Assembly (NCBI GenBank): GCA_947846985.1
Contig: CANTUZ010000002.1
Span: 57,678,885-57,742,884, forward strand
Reading direction: 5' to 3'
Origin: Fratercula arctica
Taxonomy: Eukaryota > Chordata > Aves > Charadriiformes > Alcidae
Length of the DNA: 64,000 nucleotides
Under the pieces are notes generated by a model. The model did no database searches and was not told where the DNA came from. It was given only the letters and a program-made list of their open reading frames with translations. A program made the translations under genes and the position numbers. This document shows, in pieces, positions 40,003-52,164 of this stretch (the first letter of the stretch is position 1; the number at the start of each line of letters is the position of its first letter).

Positions 40003-41013
40003 ATCAGAAGTATCAACATCATAACTAACCAAAAAAAAAAAAAACCCAAACCCTCAAAGTGTAAAATGCTCTGCCACTGCTATTTTGCTTTACTCTAAGC
40101 AGTTGTGCCTCTGAAGGACTTCCTTCTGGTAATAATACATCCAATAGAAGAAAATAAAATTCCAATGTTAATTTGCTTAGTTTAGTGAGGTTGCCCTAGT
40201 TGTCCCTTCTGTCCAATATAAAACCACTCTGGAAACTTCTAGAACCAAGATCTCTGCATCACTGACTCTCCTGCTTATCTCCAGGTTTGAGGTGTTTTGA
40301 GATTTGTACATCTTTATCAATTGAAAGTGCTCAAATACTACAATAAGAAAAACAGGGATTGAGTAGCTCAAACCTCTGTCCTTCAGTTCTCTGTGAAGAA
40401 TTTTTGTTCCCTGTTCTTGTCGTCTAACACAGCTGGGCATATCTAGGATAACTCCAATAAATCAAGAGGGTTTAAGCTAGTGAAATCAGAATTATGCAGT
40501 TAACTGACAAGGGGTTTGCCATTGGAGAGCTGAGACATTCAGTAATGCTTACTTTCCAATTATAATTCTACAGCTTGTGCCTGTCATTTCTTTTCTTCTT
40601 AAAGACGCTTGGAAATACTCTAAGAAGTCATGAAGCAATCTTTCCTGTGGTATTTCTTAAACTTTTACTTTAAGAATACTGGAAACTAAAAATATCCAGT
40701 ATATAATAATCTGTTTCTGTATTAGGTCAACACTGATTTAATCGTGAAGAATTAGACCTAAAGTTTGCAATAATTTTTTTATTTTCAGACCTTGAAAAGC
40801 AAGGTCTGCCCCATAAAAATAATTACACTCTTTACCTTAATACCCTTGAAAAAAATGTTAATTTCCTGTACTGTTGTGCACTTCAGTCTGTGACATGTCC
40901 TGTCTGTCCGAACACTTCCATGATCCTTGTTGTTCATAACATGCATCCAACCTGACATTCTCACAGTCCTTTCTGTTTTATTGTTTAGTGACATTTCCCT
41001 GGGTAAAGCAATA
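40003..41013. other. Non-coding stretch, no gene seen
   Basis: An A-rich tract at 40030-40048 follows the CR1 copy. No exon was recognised. Confidence 0.5.
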
Positions 41014-41145
41014 TTTTCATTTTTACACATAAGGAACAGACACAGCAGGTAGACTGAAGTATTTACCCAAGGCTGTATGGGAAGTCTTGACAGAGCCAGG
41101 ACCTGACTCCTGGTATCTGTATTTGCAGCATGACCACTAGACATC
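41014..41145 (-). repeat. MIR-like SINE fragment (best preserved)
   Basis: In + orientation: 'cattttTacacataaggaac', 'agacacagcaggtagactga', 'agtatttacccaaggctgta', 'gacagagccaggacctgact' and 'gcatgaccactagac'. This runs nearly the full length of the reverse-complemented MIR consensus, including the 'accactagac' end that is typical of amniote MIR. About 130 bases remain. It is an inactive relic. Confidence 0.85.
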
Positions 41146-41525
41146 CATCATCATCTTCTTGCAATATCTTCTAGTGTATTCCAGCAACAGGTGAAATGAT
41201 CACTTTTCTTATGGAACAAAAATATTGTGCTGTAGAAATAGAATAATTCTATTACTTATGCTGGGAACTGGCCAAAATCAGTATGGGATTTTTTTTGCAA
41301 GAATCCTTTCCCCTTATGTATTCCTGATTTGTATTTAGTTTGTTTGCTTTGACCTATATTAGGTGTCATAAGTCACTATTTTGGGTAAAAGCTGAAAATT
41401 ATCAGAAACAGTCTGATCAAATGAGAAATTTAAGAAGAATAATTGGATGCACAGTATATCTTGTATAAAGCGTCTGATTTATGCAAATATCAAGTGTGAA
41501 GTTTAACTCAGTTTTCCTTCCACAG

Positions 41526-41709
41526 CATGGAACCTGGTACTGCAGAGGCTATTTTAAAAGAATACAATTTTAAACAGTTTAAGAGTACAGTAAAACCAAA
41601 AATATCACCACACTATTTAAAGCAGCTATATGAAAAAATAACTCCTGTCCTAAGGCTCTTGCACTATTACGCAGAAGTGCCTGAACATCAGGCAGGGTGT
41701 TTCAGCTAG
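41526..41709 (+). CDS. Candidate exon, product not recognised
   Basis: An ATG at 41527 opens 60 codons ending in TAG at 41707-41709. Directly upstream is a good splice acceptor: a pyrimidine tract (GTTTTCCTTCCACAG, AG at 41524-41525) with a branch-like 'gtttaac' about 20 bases before it. The predicted peptide looks protein-like: it has balanced charge, two likely amphipathic helices (AEAILKEYNFKQF and YLKQLYEKITPVLRLLHYY) and no low complexity. This contrasts with other frames in the region. No strong donor follows; weak GT sites occur inside (after 41588) and near the stop. It may be a terminal exon (an AATAAA lies near 42043), a decayed exon, or chance. I do not recognise the family. Confidence 0.3.
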
Positions 41710-43145
41710 CTTTAGGAGTAAAAGCGATGTTGCATTACGAATTTTATTTTTGTCAGTGTGTTATTTTTGGTAGGAGTCATTTTCCAAGAGAAATGTTTCA
41801 GCTTTCTGTAGGTCAGTCAGGCTTAGGATTTGATCAGCTTGGTAAAAACCAAAAAAAACCAAACCCAAACCACCAGGAGAAGTTGTGTTCCTATTAGCTG
41901 CTCCAGGCTTCCTGGTGGTGGCAACTTGCACTGGCAGCAAGGAATATGAGAGTTTGTCAACTGAGGAAAATTTGTGTGGAAGAGTAGTGCTCTAGGGCAA
42001 TGGATTGCAGCTGAGAAATTGTTGTAGGACAAATTGTTGCTATAATAAACCACAGCTGAGAACATGTGTGTGCCACCCTACACCCTGGAGAATTTTCATA
42101 TGGGCCCCAGGTGAGTGAGTCCTGAAGTCCACAAGGAACTGTGGTCTACATAGATGCTGTCCAGACAGCTCTGGCTAACTGTGGTGGAAACTATATTTGC
42201 TCTATTTTCTTTTAATACTTTGACTATATACACAACATTAATCCAGGTATGGCCAGATGCGCACAAGCTCTATTGAAAATCATTGGATTATAGCAAAGCC
42301 AGACATCCTCCTTTCAGCTATTTCCTTATCCCTGCTCTGAAGTATGAAGCCTGGGAGATATTAATCACAAGGAAATTCTTTTAGACTTTTTAAAAAGCCT
42401 TGAAAAACATTTCTTAAATGTTACAGTTATGTTACAGACTATCTCAAATATTAAAACTGAAACCAGCAATAGTTTACTACTTGGCTGGGAAGCAGAAGAA
42501 GCCTATAATAGATGCTCATGTAGGAATTAAGAGCCTTTTCCTTTGTGTGTCTCTCAAACAAGGTAATGCTGAACTTCGATACTGATACTTTTCCACAATT
42601 AGGGGCAGATTTTGGTCTCAGTAATGAATTATTCTGGATATAAAGCAGTGTGATATATCTGAATTTGGCCCTACAGGGATAATGCTTATTTCATCTGCAG
42701 GTTAAAATGCTTTAAATACTGGAAGATATTAAAGGCAGAAGAACGCTTTAATGAAGAAACTTAAGCTCTGGGTGTCTAGTGCCTCTTATAATATTCTTCC
42801 TGCTTATGTGTCAATCGTCATCTAATATCGCTTCTGGATCGAGTCTCCTTTTCTCACCACCTGCCCCTTTTACCTTGGATTCAGATCCTGCTCCTGGCAC
42901 TTACTCTTGTCCCTTCTGTAAAAACCCTTATGTTAGCAGGAAAATGCAAGAACTCTTTATCGTTACTCTTACAGAAAGAATCACTGCAATGCTATTTCCT
43001 TCTCACTTGCACAACAGTGAACTGTGGTGGGGGAGAGGGGACTGCAGTATAGACCATTCCTTCCCTCTATGCAACAAAAGGAAGAGGAAATCCAGGGACA
43101 GGAGAAACTGGGAACGGACTCTTCACAACTGCACAGCATGAAAGG
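41710..43145. other. Non-coding stretch, no gene seen
   Basis: It contains an A/C-rich simple tract at 41848-41872 and an AATAAA near 42043 that could serve as a poly(A) signal for the 41.5 kb candidate exon. No other gene evidence was seen. Confidence 0.5.
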
Positions 43146-43203
43146 CTACTACTTTAATGTGACTCTTCACAAGTTACTACTTTATAGTGTGACTCTTTAC
43201 AAG
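43146..43203. repeat. Diverged two-copy tandem duplication, about 29-bp unit
   Basis: Copy one at about 43146-43173 (ctactttaatgtgactcttcacaag core) is followed by copy two at about 43174-43203 (ctactttatagtgtgactctttacaag core), which differs by a few substitutions and a short insertion. It is a local duplication with no implied function. Confidence 0.8.
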
Positions 43204-46200
43204 TGTCTTGGTAGTTTGTAGATACTAGTACACCACTGGTACTGATTTACAGTGCTCAGAAATCAATCCTAGATGCTTGCCATGTACACATGGCTCACAG
43301 GGGACTTCAGCTGCTGCTGTATAGGATTTGTCCATAATTCTGTCCCTACTTCTTCTGTTTCAAACTGTGTATGGTTTGGCTTTAGGCTCTAACACATACA
43401 ACTCCTACTTACTCCACAGAACAGTGTGTAGTCAGTCACATCTGCTAACAATGTCAAAACAGTTTTTATTGCTTTTTACTCCTGTTAGCTTTGCAGAGAC
43501 AATACAGCTGAATTGCAAAGCCGGTGCATTATTAACAGCTCATTTGCTGAGTTCCCCATAGAGAATAGTCTCTGCTAGTATTATGTGAGCCAGACCTGCA
43601 CCCTTGCTGACTCCCTGGTGCTGGGCTGGAGGTAGAGCTGCTGGGCAAGGAGCAGCTTCTCTTAAACTTTACCTTAGATGTAACTGGAGTCACGAACATG
43701 CACTTTCTCAGTGCTGTGCTTCAGAGAACACATAGTGTTAAAGATGCCCAGCATAAATACAGCACAAAATCCCAGGTATAACTCAAGTTGCACAGAACTG
43801 CCTAGGCCTAAATTTTGCTGCTACTTCACATGTATTTCTGAGAAGACAGGATTTGTACTGCATTTCTACACATGCAGTAGACCTGATGCTTCTCTCCTAT
43901 CAATGTATTCTTCAGTGGTATGTAACATACACATTTATTTTATGTATGGATATAACTTTGCTATATTTCCTAGCTCTTTCTAAGACAGCTAATGTCTAAT
44001 GGTAATGTCTTGTAAGACAAACTGCTGAAAGTGAAGGAGTATGAAAGCATTGCTTATGATTTTTTTTCTTTCAGGGTGACCTTTAAGTTTAAAACTGCTG
44101 CAATGTTTGCTGGGGCTAATGAAACATCCCAGGTGTAATCCATGCAACTTATAAGGGAGCTATGCTTGAAAAGTTCAGGGACTTCTCTGGAGCAAGAATT
44201 CCTTGTATGTGTGTCGGTTGTAACTAGAGATCAGAAGTTATGTGAGCATTTAAAGGCAGGGAAAGGTGCTCTGTAAATCTAGTAGATGCCAAAGAGCCCA
44301 TGTAAGCTGGTATATTTAACTTTTGTAAACCTGACCCTCGATCTTCCTAGCTGAGAGCTGTGATATTCATGTCACTTGTAGCTCCAAGGCAGAGGTAGGC
44401 AAACTATGTATATGTAGTAGTAGTTTCTCAATGTCTGGCAGGTACAGTGATGTGGTGGCATAACTTAAAACTCATCTACATGATTTCACATGTCAGTCTG
44501 GGGGCTGAGGACAAAAACGAACTGCTATCTGCAGAGACTTTGGTAGGAGAAAGAGCTGAAATGCTGATAGAAAAGAGCAGCAGCAACAAGCAAAGCTTTC
44601 ATGATTAGCTAGAAGAGCTAGCAGAGGGAGAGCAAGATGTGCAAGAGCAGAGCTGGAGGAATAGGCAGGGCTCAATCAGGAGAGCAGGTAGCACTTGCGG
44701 GCAGGAGGAGTGCTGTAGGGCCAGTAACAGCTTGGATAAAGCCTTGTTCTCCTGCTTGTCGGGTGACAAAGCCCTGGGACCTCCTGACTGCAAACTGAAA
44801 AGGGAGTGATAGTGCAGAAGATAGGGAAACAGCCAGATGGCAACACCAGGGTGCTAGGGAGGAAGGCCGTAAACAATTATAATGCAACTTTGGGAGAGGT
44901 ATTGTATCTCACTGCTTTTGTCTTCTTGTTGTCCTTTTCTCCCATTCAATAAATTAACAATTTATTAAGAAAATTGATATGTTTTTAGGTGTGGGGAAAA
45001 AATAGGCCTTTGAGCACCAGATGGCTTACTTTAATTTTGCCAGCTTTGAGGTTGGGGATTCAAGCTGGTGTTTTGTTGTTGGCCACTGAAGTTTAAACCT
45101 GGCATGGTTGATATCAATCAAAGGCTGTCAGAAATGTTGCAGAGGGCAGCGTATAAACTCAGGACATCTGTCCTGAGGGATTAAGATATTTCATAATAGG
45201 TTATTTTGGCTGCAATTGGAAGGGATATGCTATTTAAGTGCATATCCACTTCTTTTTCCTTTTATTAGTAGGATAGATTGACAGATGAGGGAAGACAGTG
45301 GCAACTGAACCCATGCCAGACTTATGTCCACAGTGTTTGCATGGGGAGGTGGATATGACATTGCAGAACTACTGAGGGTGGCTGTGGATCTGTGCTTACT
45401 ATAGTTGTATTCATATTATTGTGATTATGTATATTTGTAAAAATAGCAAAGGTATTCACCCCACACAAAATGGTGTGTGTGTGTGGTATTGCTCGTTTGG
45501 ACTCTTGGGAACCAATAACTGCAAACCCTCCCATCCCTGCCCTGAAAATATCACAAAAAAACAACTGATAGTTATGGAGCACTGTGACAATCAAACAACA
45601 AGAGCAGAAAAAATGTTTAGAAGAGACATATGGCTTAACATGCTGGCCCATTTTTGGTTGATCTTTTTCCAATCCTTCTGGTCTCTCAACATAACCTCTT
45701 TCTCAGTGCCTCCCTATTCCATAAACCCATCTGCCTTCATCTGTTAAGTCAGCCCTCTGTTACTATTGAATTGTTCATCAGCCAAACGAGTGTGGATGAT
45801 GAGCTCCTCTGTTCCCTCCAACCTAGTTAAAACATGCCTGCTACTCAGTGGTGGGCCAGTGTTGAGAGAAATGTAAATTACTAATGATTTGCCTAGGAAA
45901 CTTTGAGAGGGATGCCAGAACAACTGAGCATTTGGCATCCTCAAAATTTCCAAGGCCTGGATGCAGGCAGTAATAATCTCATCTTCACCACCCTACTGAG
46001 TATGCAGTGATTTTTGGCTTAGTAAGTCTTCACAAGGTAAAGAGGAATACCCCTGCTTGTCTTGGGCTTGATCCTCTTCCAGTTCAGTCTGGGAGAGATC
46101 TCCTGAGAAGTCTGAACTGTTCCAATGGGCTTAATTGCCCCATAAAGGGGAAATATCTCCCCCTCCCCCCCGCCCTTGCTTGTCCACATGATTTTGCCTG

Positions 46201-49200
46201 CCTCTCAATGTACCAGTGGGAGGTGTTGTTCTGACTCCAGCTAATAGAAAATTAACCCAGAAAATTAACCCAGCAAACCAGTGGGTACCAAAGGATGAGG
46301 TGAATGCCTTGGCAGGAAGGGGTGGGACAACCAGGTCAGGAATTGGATGCAGAGCAAAACCAGAAGCATCCCCTTTCAGTTGGGATTCATTCATCCCTTT
46401 TGAATACCCACCCTCATCAAGAGAAGAAAAGAGTCTTTCAGGCTTTGTCTTAGCACAACGTCCAAGCATGTGTCTAAGCACACGAATAGTTGTCTGGTCA
46501 GTAATATAGCAGTGCTGCCTGTGTGAAAGGTGAACTTGGTCAGTCTTCATCAGAATTATTCCTGTTGGGGGGAGTATCTTCAAAACCTGTTCCTGTAACT
46601 AGATATTTTTCTCATTTTGCCCCTTCAGAGGAGTCTCCAGTTGATATTAAAATTAAGTATATTTTAAATAAGTCAAATCACTCTAGTGCTGTGACTCTCC
46701 AGGGGTCTCCTGTTCTCTCCTGGCTTCATTGTTGCAGTTATGCTGTAGTCCCCTGACGTTTTGCATAGGCAATGAGACAATTAACCCCCCTCTTTTAGCA
46801 CAGATTCCTAAGAAAATAAGACTTGCATAATTACTTTGAGTGTCTGACTATATGCAATCCATCTAGTCTTTAAACTGGCTGAGACCTATTGTGCACATTA
46901 GGTGGGGCACTGTCAAATATACCAAGTTCTTATAAGGTTTTGTGACATCCAGGCAGAGGAGAAGGACCCTGATAATGTGTACGCCCACCCCCAGTTTCCT
47001 GCTGTGGAAGAAAAGGCTGTGATGTAACTCACCACTCACGGGACATACCAAAGGAGCTATGGGGACACTCATCTAAATAATTTAATTGCTGACAGAACAA
47101 CTTGTTGGGATATGGGCTCAATCTTTGCATCATTGAATGTGCTTTATGAATTGATGAATTTTTTTTTTCTTTAAGTGGTGCATTAGTTATAAAAATAGGT
47201 CTGTTAGCAGGATTATCATAGGCTTTATGCAGGAAAAAATATGTAGTATGTTTGCCCATGTAGAATAATGTTTCATAATCACTGTGCATCTTTTCTGCCA
47301 GGGATGCTAATATTTAACCTCCTTCAATTTTGAAGCTGGTTAGCATTTGCTCCAGAAAGAAAATAAATGTAGAGGAAAATGAACTTAACAGGGACAAACG
47401 TCAAACCAGTGTATATCTAAATGTAAAACAATTAGGTGAAATGGCAAAAATCAGGCCATGCAAATGGTTGTACCCGAAGGGCTGGAATTGTTTTGATCAA
47501 GCTTGGTAAATGCTCCAGTAATTCAGTTCCCATGTAAAGAAACTGCTCTGTATGCCCAGGATGAAACAGGGATGAAGTTTGGGCTGTTGCATAGCATGCT
47601 GCTCGTTCCTGCAAGGAAGGGGGTTGGTAGCTGTAGGGATTGCAGTCCTGCTAGGGCAGAAATCGCCCTTAGATCTGCCCCGTGTCATTCCTCAGCAATT
47701 ATAATCCTTGGTTATCTCTTCTAGGAGAGTGTCAGTCATGGCCTCCCCAAATGTTCAGATCTGGGCTGGCAGGAAGGAAGTGCATAGTGTCTAAGAAAAA
47801 GGCAGCTTGTGCCCAAGAGCTGCTTAAAGAAAGCACTTTGATAGAGCCCGGAGTCCTAGCACCTACATTAGATGAGTACCCGCTGCTATGCAAAAGCATA
47901 GCATTCAGAAGAGATATGAGCAATCCCATTGGTGTAAGTCAAAATATAGTAAAAGACATCAGACAGCATCAGCCGGCTGCCTTTTTAAAGACAGTCTGTG
48001 TGTGTCAAAGTCAGTAATGGAGTTCTGAGTCCCAACAGAGCAAATAATGCAAAACGCGAAGCCATGTGAACCAGGTATGAGAATATCACTTGGACATAAA
48101 TGAGTCTAGCATCTAGAAATGGTATTCTACGTCATCTGAGTGGCAGTCTCTTTATCGGGCAAAAAATGTGTTTATTGGTAAAATTCAGTGAATACTGTGT
48201 TGCAGGGAAGAGAAGTACCTAAATGACATCTAGCTCAGCTGGAGACGAAGCCAGATAAAATCTTTGGATATGCCCAAATGTACATCTAAACTGTTAAATG
48301 GCCCTCAACACAGTGTCATCTTCCAGTTCTGTCAAGGTGGTGGATTTCCATTTATCAGTCATCTAGTCTTTACTTAAACTATGGCTACCCAGGGCCAGTG
48401 GCAGGATAATGGCTGAGCCCCTATGTCTGACAGACTGAGTGGGCAATATAAAGCTTAAGCAGCTTGAAGTTACTCATACGTTTGATACATCTCTAAGGCT
48501 AGGAGCATGCTTAGTAAAGGATTTAAAGGCTGACCGTTTCTTCTTTCATAAAAGTTCTTTTGGGGCAAGATATGAGTACACCCTGTGAGAGCCTTACCTC
48601 AGGCCTTCCACCATCACACAGATTAGCTCAAGTCTTGCATAGAAGGACATCAGTGGATTTTTTTTTTATTGGCAGTAACATGGCAACCACCATATTTGTC
48701 TGTTTCCAGATGAAGGTTTACCTGATGTTTGTTAAGAATAAACAAAATTTCCCAGTTTGTTTTTTTACTTATTTGATCAAAGCACTTTAAAATAACTACA
48801 AAATGTTCAAAATACCATGCTGTACTGAGAATTTCCTCTGATATATATCAGGCATGACTGAGCCACCAGAATGACAGATTTTGTAAATGGAATGGAATCC
48901 ATCCTGCTCCAACTCTAGAGTGTAGGTCTGTGTCCCTCAGAAATATTTGGTAGGGAAAGATACAGTTGCTTCATCTTGCTTTTTCCACCTTCCCCAAGCC
49001 AAATTATTCTTGCTCCTATTTCCTGCTTTTGCAGGACTACTCTCTGGCTGCCAAAATGCTGCAAAAAAGACGTGCATCTTGGTCACTGGCTGCCCAAATC
49101 ACCTTCACCTTATGGTGTCTGTAGACCTGTCCTGAGGAATGAGTATGGCTGAAAAAATACCAGAAGTTGCTGACAGGCCTGTGGGACAGCAAAACTTGCT

Positions 49201-50051
49201 GCTTTGCTTAGTCTGTGGGAGGTTGAGGAGCGTATAATAGGTAGGCATATAAAATTCAGAGGTTTGTTTATAAGATAGATAAGCATCTGAACTGCCAAAG
49301 TTTAGTCTAATTTTAAAGCTCCTTATGCATTATGCAACTCTCCTTTTCAGTAAAATGCAAAGTTACAATGGATACCACTTTATTTCCAATGTGTGTAATT
49401 TCCTCCTTTTGAGGAACAGGAGAGCAGAATGTCTTCCTCAGAGCCTGGTTCATTTTCTAAATCAGTTGCCACATTCATCTTCTGCTCAATATTTGAATGT
49501 ACATCTACAGGAGGTGGGTATGCATTTTGCCTCTTGATCTTAATTTTGATCTCCCTGGTTTTACTCAAATTCCAACAAGGCACAATTTTCAACTTCCTCC
49601 TCCTGTAGGAGTTTCAGGATGTTCTTTTCAGTCTGGAAGGAAAGCAGGGGTGGTAACTAGTGAAGAGGAAAGCACACGGCAGCTCCCCATTGAAAGGGTT
49701 CCTCTCCCCAGGTCCACAGAGCATGGCAAGGTCTTGTGTTTCAAGTCTCTTGGTCCTGAAATGTGCTGATGGAGGTTTTGGCTCCTCCTTGCACACCCAT
49801 AATGTTAAGCTGCCTCTGCAGCTCAGAATCAGGCTTTGAGTTCAAGTTGCTGGAGTTCAACTGTTTTTTAGAGCAAGTTCATTTATCAATTTTTCCTGTT
49901 TCAGCTACCTTAATGTCTTTAATAGAAAGAGTGTATCTGCCCAACTTTGAGGATGAGATGCATGTCTGAGACTAATACTTGATGTAGAATTACACCAATA
50001 ACCCACATGAGCAGGAGGAGCTGGGGAAAAGCTCAGGGGGGACAATGAATC
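43204..50051. other. Non-coding stretch, no gene seen
   Basis: No gene was recognised. A 13-base direct repeat (AAAATTAACCCAG, two copies) lies at about 46248-46273. The 150-codon minus frame at 46131-46583 lacks domain features. CpG rises slightly around 47.0-48.1 kb. A T-run lies at about 48658-48667. Confidence 0.5.
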
Positions 50052-50166
50052 AAGAGTGCAGAGGCTTGGGTCAGTTCTCTGCGCTCTTCCAGCAACTTGC
50101 TGTCTGACCTTTGGGCAAACTGCTTCACATTTCCATGCCTCTGACTCCCTCCCTCATCTTTACTCC
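50052..50166 (+). repeat. MIR-like SINE fragment
   Basis: The + strand contains 'agaggcttgggtcagttct', 'agcaacttgctgtctgacct', 'ttgggcaaactgcttcacat', 'ttccatgcctctgactccct' and 'ccctcatctttac'. This matches the MIR core order 'tgccacttgctgtgtgacct', 'tgggcaagtcacttcacctc', 'tgtgcctcagtttccc' and 'catctgtaaaa'. It is an ancient, inactive copy. Confidence 0.8.
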
Positions 50167-51639
50167 TCCTTATTTCGACTTTCAAAGTGCAAGGGCAAAA
50201 GCACATGCCTGCCATGAGTAGTTTCAGTGCAAGCATTGATATATGGCTTTACAACAAGGAGGCAAATATCTGGCTGGAGGCCTCCTGTAGGTGTTTGTTG
50301 GCGTGATCTGCAATCCATGATCAGTGGATGGTTTCACTGGATGAGGAGAAACAGTTTGCCCAAACATCAAATGAATTTTCTCAGATGCCTGCAGAAGAGT
50401 GTGTTTGCACAGAGATGCATGTTTATTTGGCTGTGTGGCCTTCATGGCCTGCTATGTCTTTTGATCTGCCTTGCTCCTGAGGAAGTACTTGTGTGGCTTT
50501 CTGATGGGCTCCCCTTTCTTCCTACTCTGACTGCACAGGGAACTAGCCCCCTCACTGGTCCTGTGTGCCCGTAATTCTGATTGTAGACGTATTTCTTCTT
50601 TTACTAATGTAATAAAATACCAAGCCACACTCCTTCCTAAATTCAATTTGATTTTTTTCTTCTGAGGTTTCTGCTGATACTAAGTTCTAATTTCTCCTGT
50701 TTCACCTCTTTAAGAAAGGAAATAAGATGATCAAGTGGAAATTAGATGCCACAATGTCTCTGAAAATATTTTGGAGTGCATTGATTAGAAAATTAGAAGA
50801 AAAAAATTTCTTGCACCGATACCAAGCACAGCAAATCCTTGGTTCCAAAGAAATGTTTATCAGTGGAGGATGCAAAGATGGTTTTAGAAACAAACTTAGC
50901 TTCAATTGTGATGTTACTGGGCATATTTGTGGTTTCTTTTTTAATCAACATGTCTTTGCTTTAGGAGACGACAAGAACTTAGAGAAGACTCTTGAAAAAT
51001 GGATGTATTTAGTAGCATAGCAGGAAAACATCTCTTCCAACAGCATGGTTAAACATGCTATTATTTAAAAACACTTATAGAGAAAAATTAGGTGAGGAGG
51101 GGGCTAGCAGACCTCTGTAGGGTTGTTCTGTCTTTTCCTCCTTCCAGCTGACGTAAAGAGCTGGTATTCAGCCCTTTTGCCAGGTGGGTGCAGAAGACAG
51201 CATGTTGCTGGTGGAAGCTGCTGCTCCCTGCAGCCCCAGCAGTGCTCCCCTTTGTTTTTGGTGAGCAGATTTGCCCAGGGATGGGACAAATACAAGACCT
51301 GTGGGGAAAAACGAGCGTATGGCCCTTCTGTCCCAGATCCTTAGCCACATTTTAAAACTTGTGCTCTTCCCCGCTGTAGTACAGCAGCTTTCTTTGTGTG
51401 GTGGTGCAGTTCATAACGCACTGTCCAGGAGAGGAGACAGGAGAGGTTGGAGATAAGGGTGTTGAAGGCTGGGTCCTCCTCAGGGGAGCTGCTAGGGCGG
51501 CAGTGCTCCCCAAGCTCTTGTCTCGGTGTGTGGGGAAGGCGGCATTAATGATCACTTCAGAGACTACAGCCCCGGTGGAGGGGCAGAAAAAAGAAAACAG
51601 GTTAATTTTCCTGCCTCCGTGCCCCTGTGCAGCAGCGTA
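50167..51639. other. Upstream flank of the CpG island, no gene seen
   Basis: The frame at 50727-51020 (97 codons from an ATG) is the only one with moderately protein-like composition, but it has no splice context or recognisable motif. GC content begins to climb after about 51.2 kb. Confidence 0.5.
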
Positions 51640-52029
51640 GCTCCCGTCCGTGGGGTGACCCGGGGAGGGGGAGGTTGTGCACCGTGGCGTCCCTGCGCCG
51701 TGAGCTGAGGCGGGGGCGGACGCCCCCCGGCTCGGCCCCCGCCCGCCTGGCAGGGGGAGCCCCTGGGATCACGGCCTCGTCCGGGCCCACGGCGGTAGCG
51801 TCCCCGTCCCCAGGCGTCCTGGGACGCGGCCGTGCCGGGCGTGAGGCGACGCGCTGAGGGGCGGGCCGGGCCCGGGCGGCGCTGCCGGGCGCCCGCCGCG
51901 TCGTGTGGGTGGCTCCAGGCGGCCGGTACCCAGCGACAGGCGGCGGGGTGGGAGGAGGCTGGCGGGGCGGAGGAGGAGGAGGCAGCGCGGTGGCGGCGTC
52001 GTTGCGGGCGTATCAGCCGGTGCTGGACT

Positions 52030-52053
52030 ATGGTGCGGCTCGGCGGGGGCTGA
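52030..52053 (+). promoter_or_regulatory. Candidate upstream open reading frame (7 codons)
   Basis: An ATG at 52030 with A at -3 and G at +4 (strong Kozak context) encodes MVRLGGG and stops at TGA 52051-52053, about 110 bases before the main candidate ATG. If transcription starts upstream of it, this uORF would be expected to lower translation from the main start. Whether it lies inside the 5' UTR is not known. Confidence 0.4.
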
Positions 52054-52073
52054 CACGCCGGCACCCCGTCCTC

Positions 52074-52096
52074 TTTCCCTCCCTCCCTCCCTCCCT
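52074..52096 (-). repeat. (CCCT)n run; G-quadruplex motif on minus strand
   Basis: Five CCC triplets separated by single T residues sit in the presumed 5' UTR or promoter. The complementary strand therefore has five GGG runs with one-base loops, the sequence form most favourable for a G-quadruplex. On the + strand the same bases could form an i-motif. The role in expression is inferred. Confidence 0.75.
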
Positions 52097-52136
52097 GTCG
52101 GCTGACAGGCGGCGAGCCCTGAGCCGCACGTGTGGG

Positions 52137-52142
52137 ATGTGA
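52137..52142 (+). promoter_or_regulatory. Start-stop element (ATG-TGA)
   Basis: ATG at 52137 is followed immediately by TGA, with G at -3. It ends 22 bases before the candidate main ATG at 52165 and is in a different frame. Start-stop elements in other vertebrate mRNAs hold ribosomes without making a peptide and reduce downstream initiation; the same role here is inferred. Confidence 0.45.
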
Positions 52143-52164
52143 GACCTGCCCTCGCCGGGGGAGC

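Noticed and set aside
46131..46583. 150-codon minus-strand frame
   Set aside because: Opposite-strand frames are equally open, no motif is visible and there is no splice context.
50727..51020. 97-codon + frame with moderately protein-like composition
   Set aside because: It has a true ATG but no recognisable motif, no promoter and no splice signals. Kept as unremarkable.
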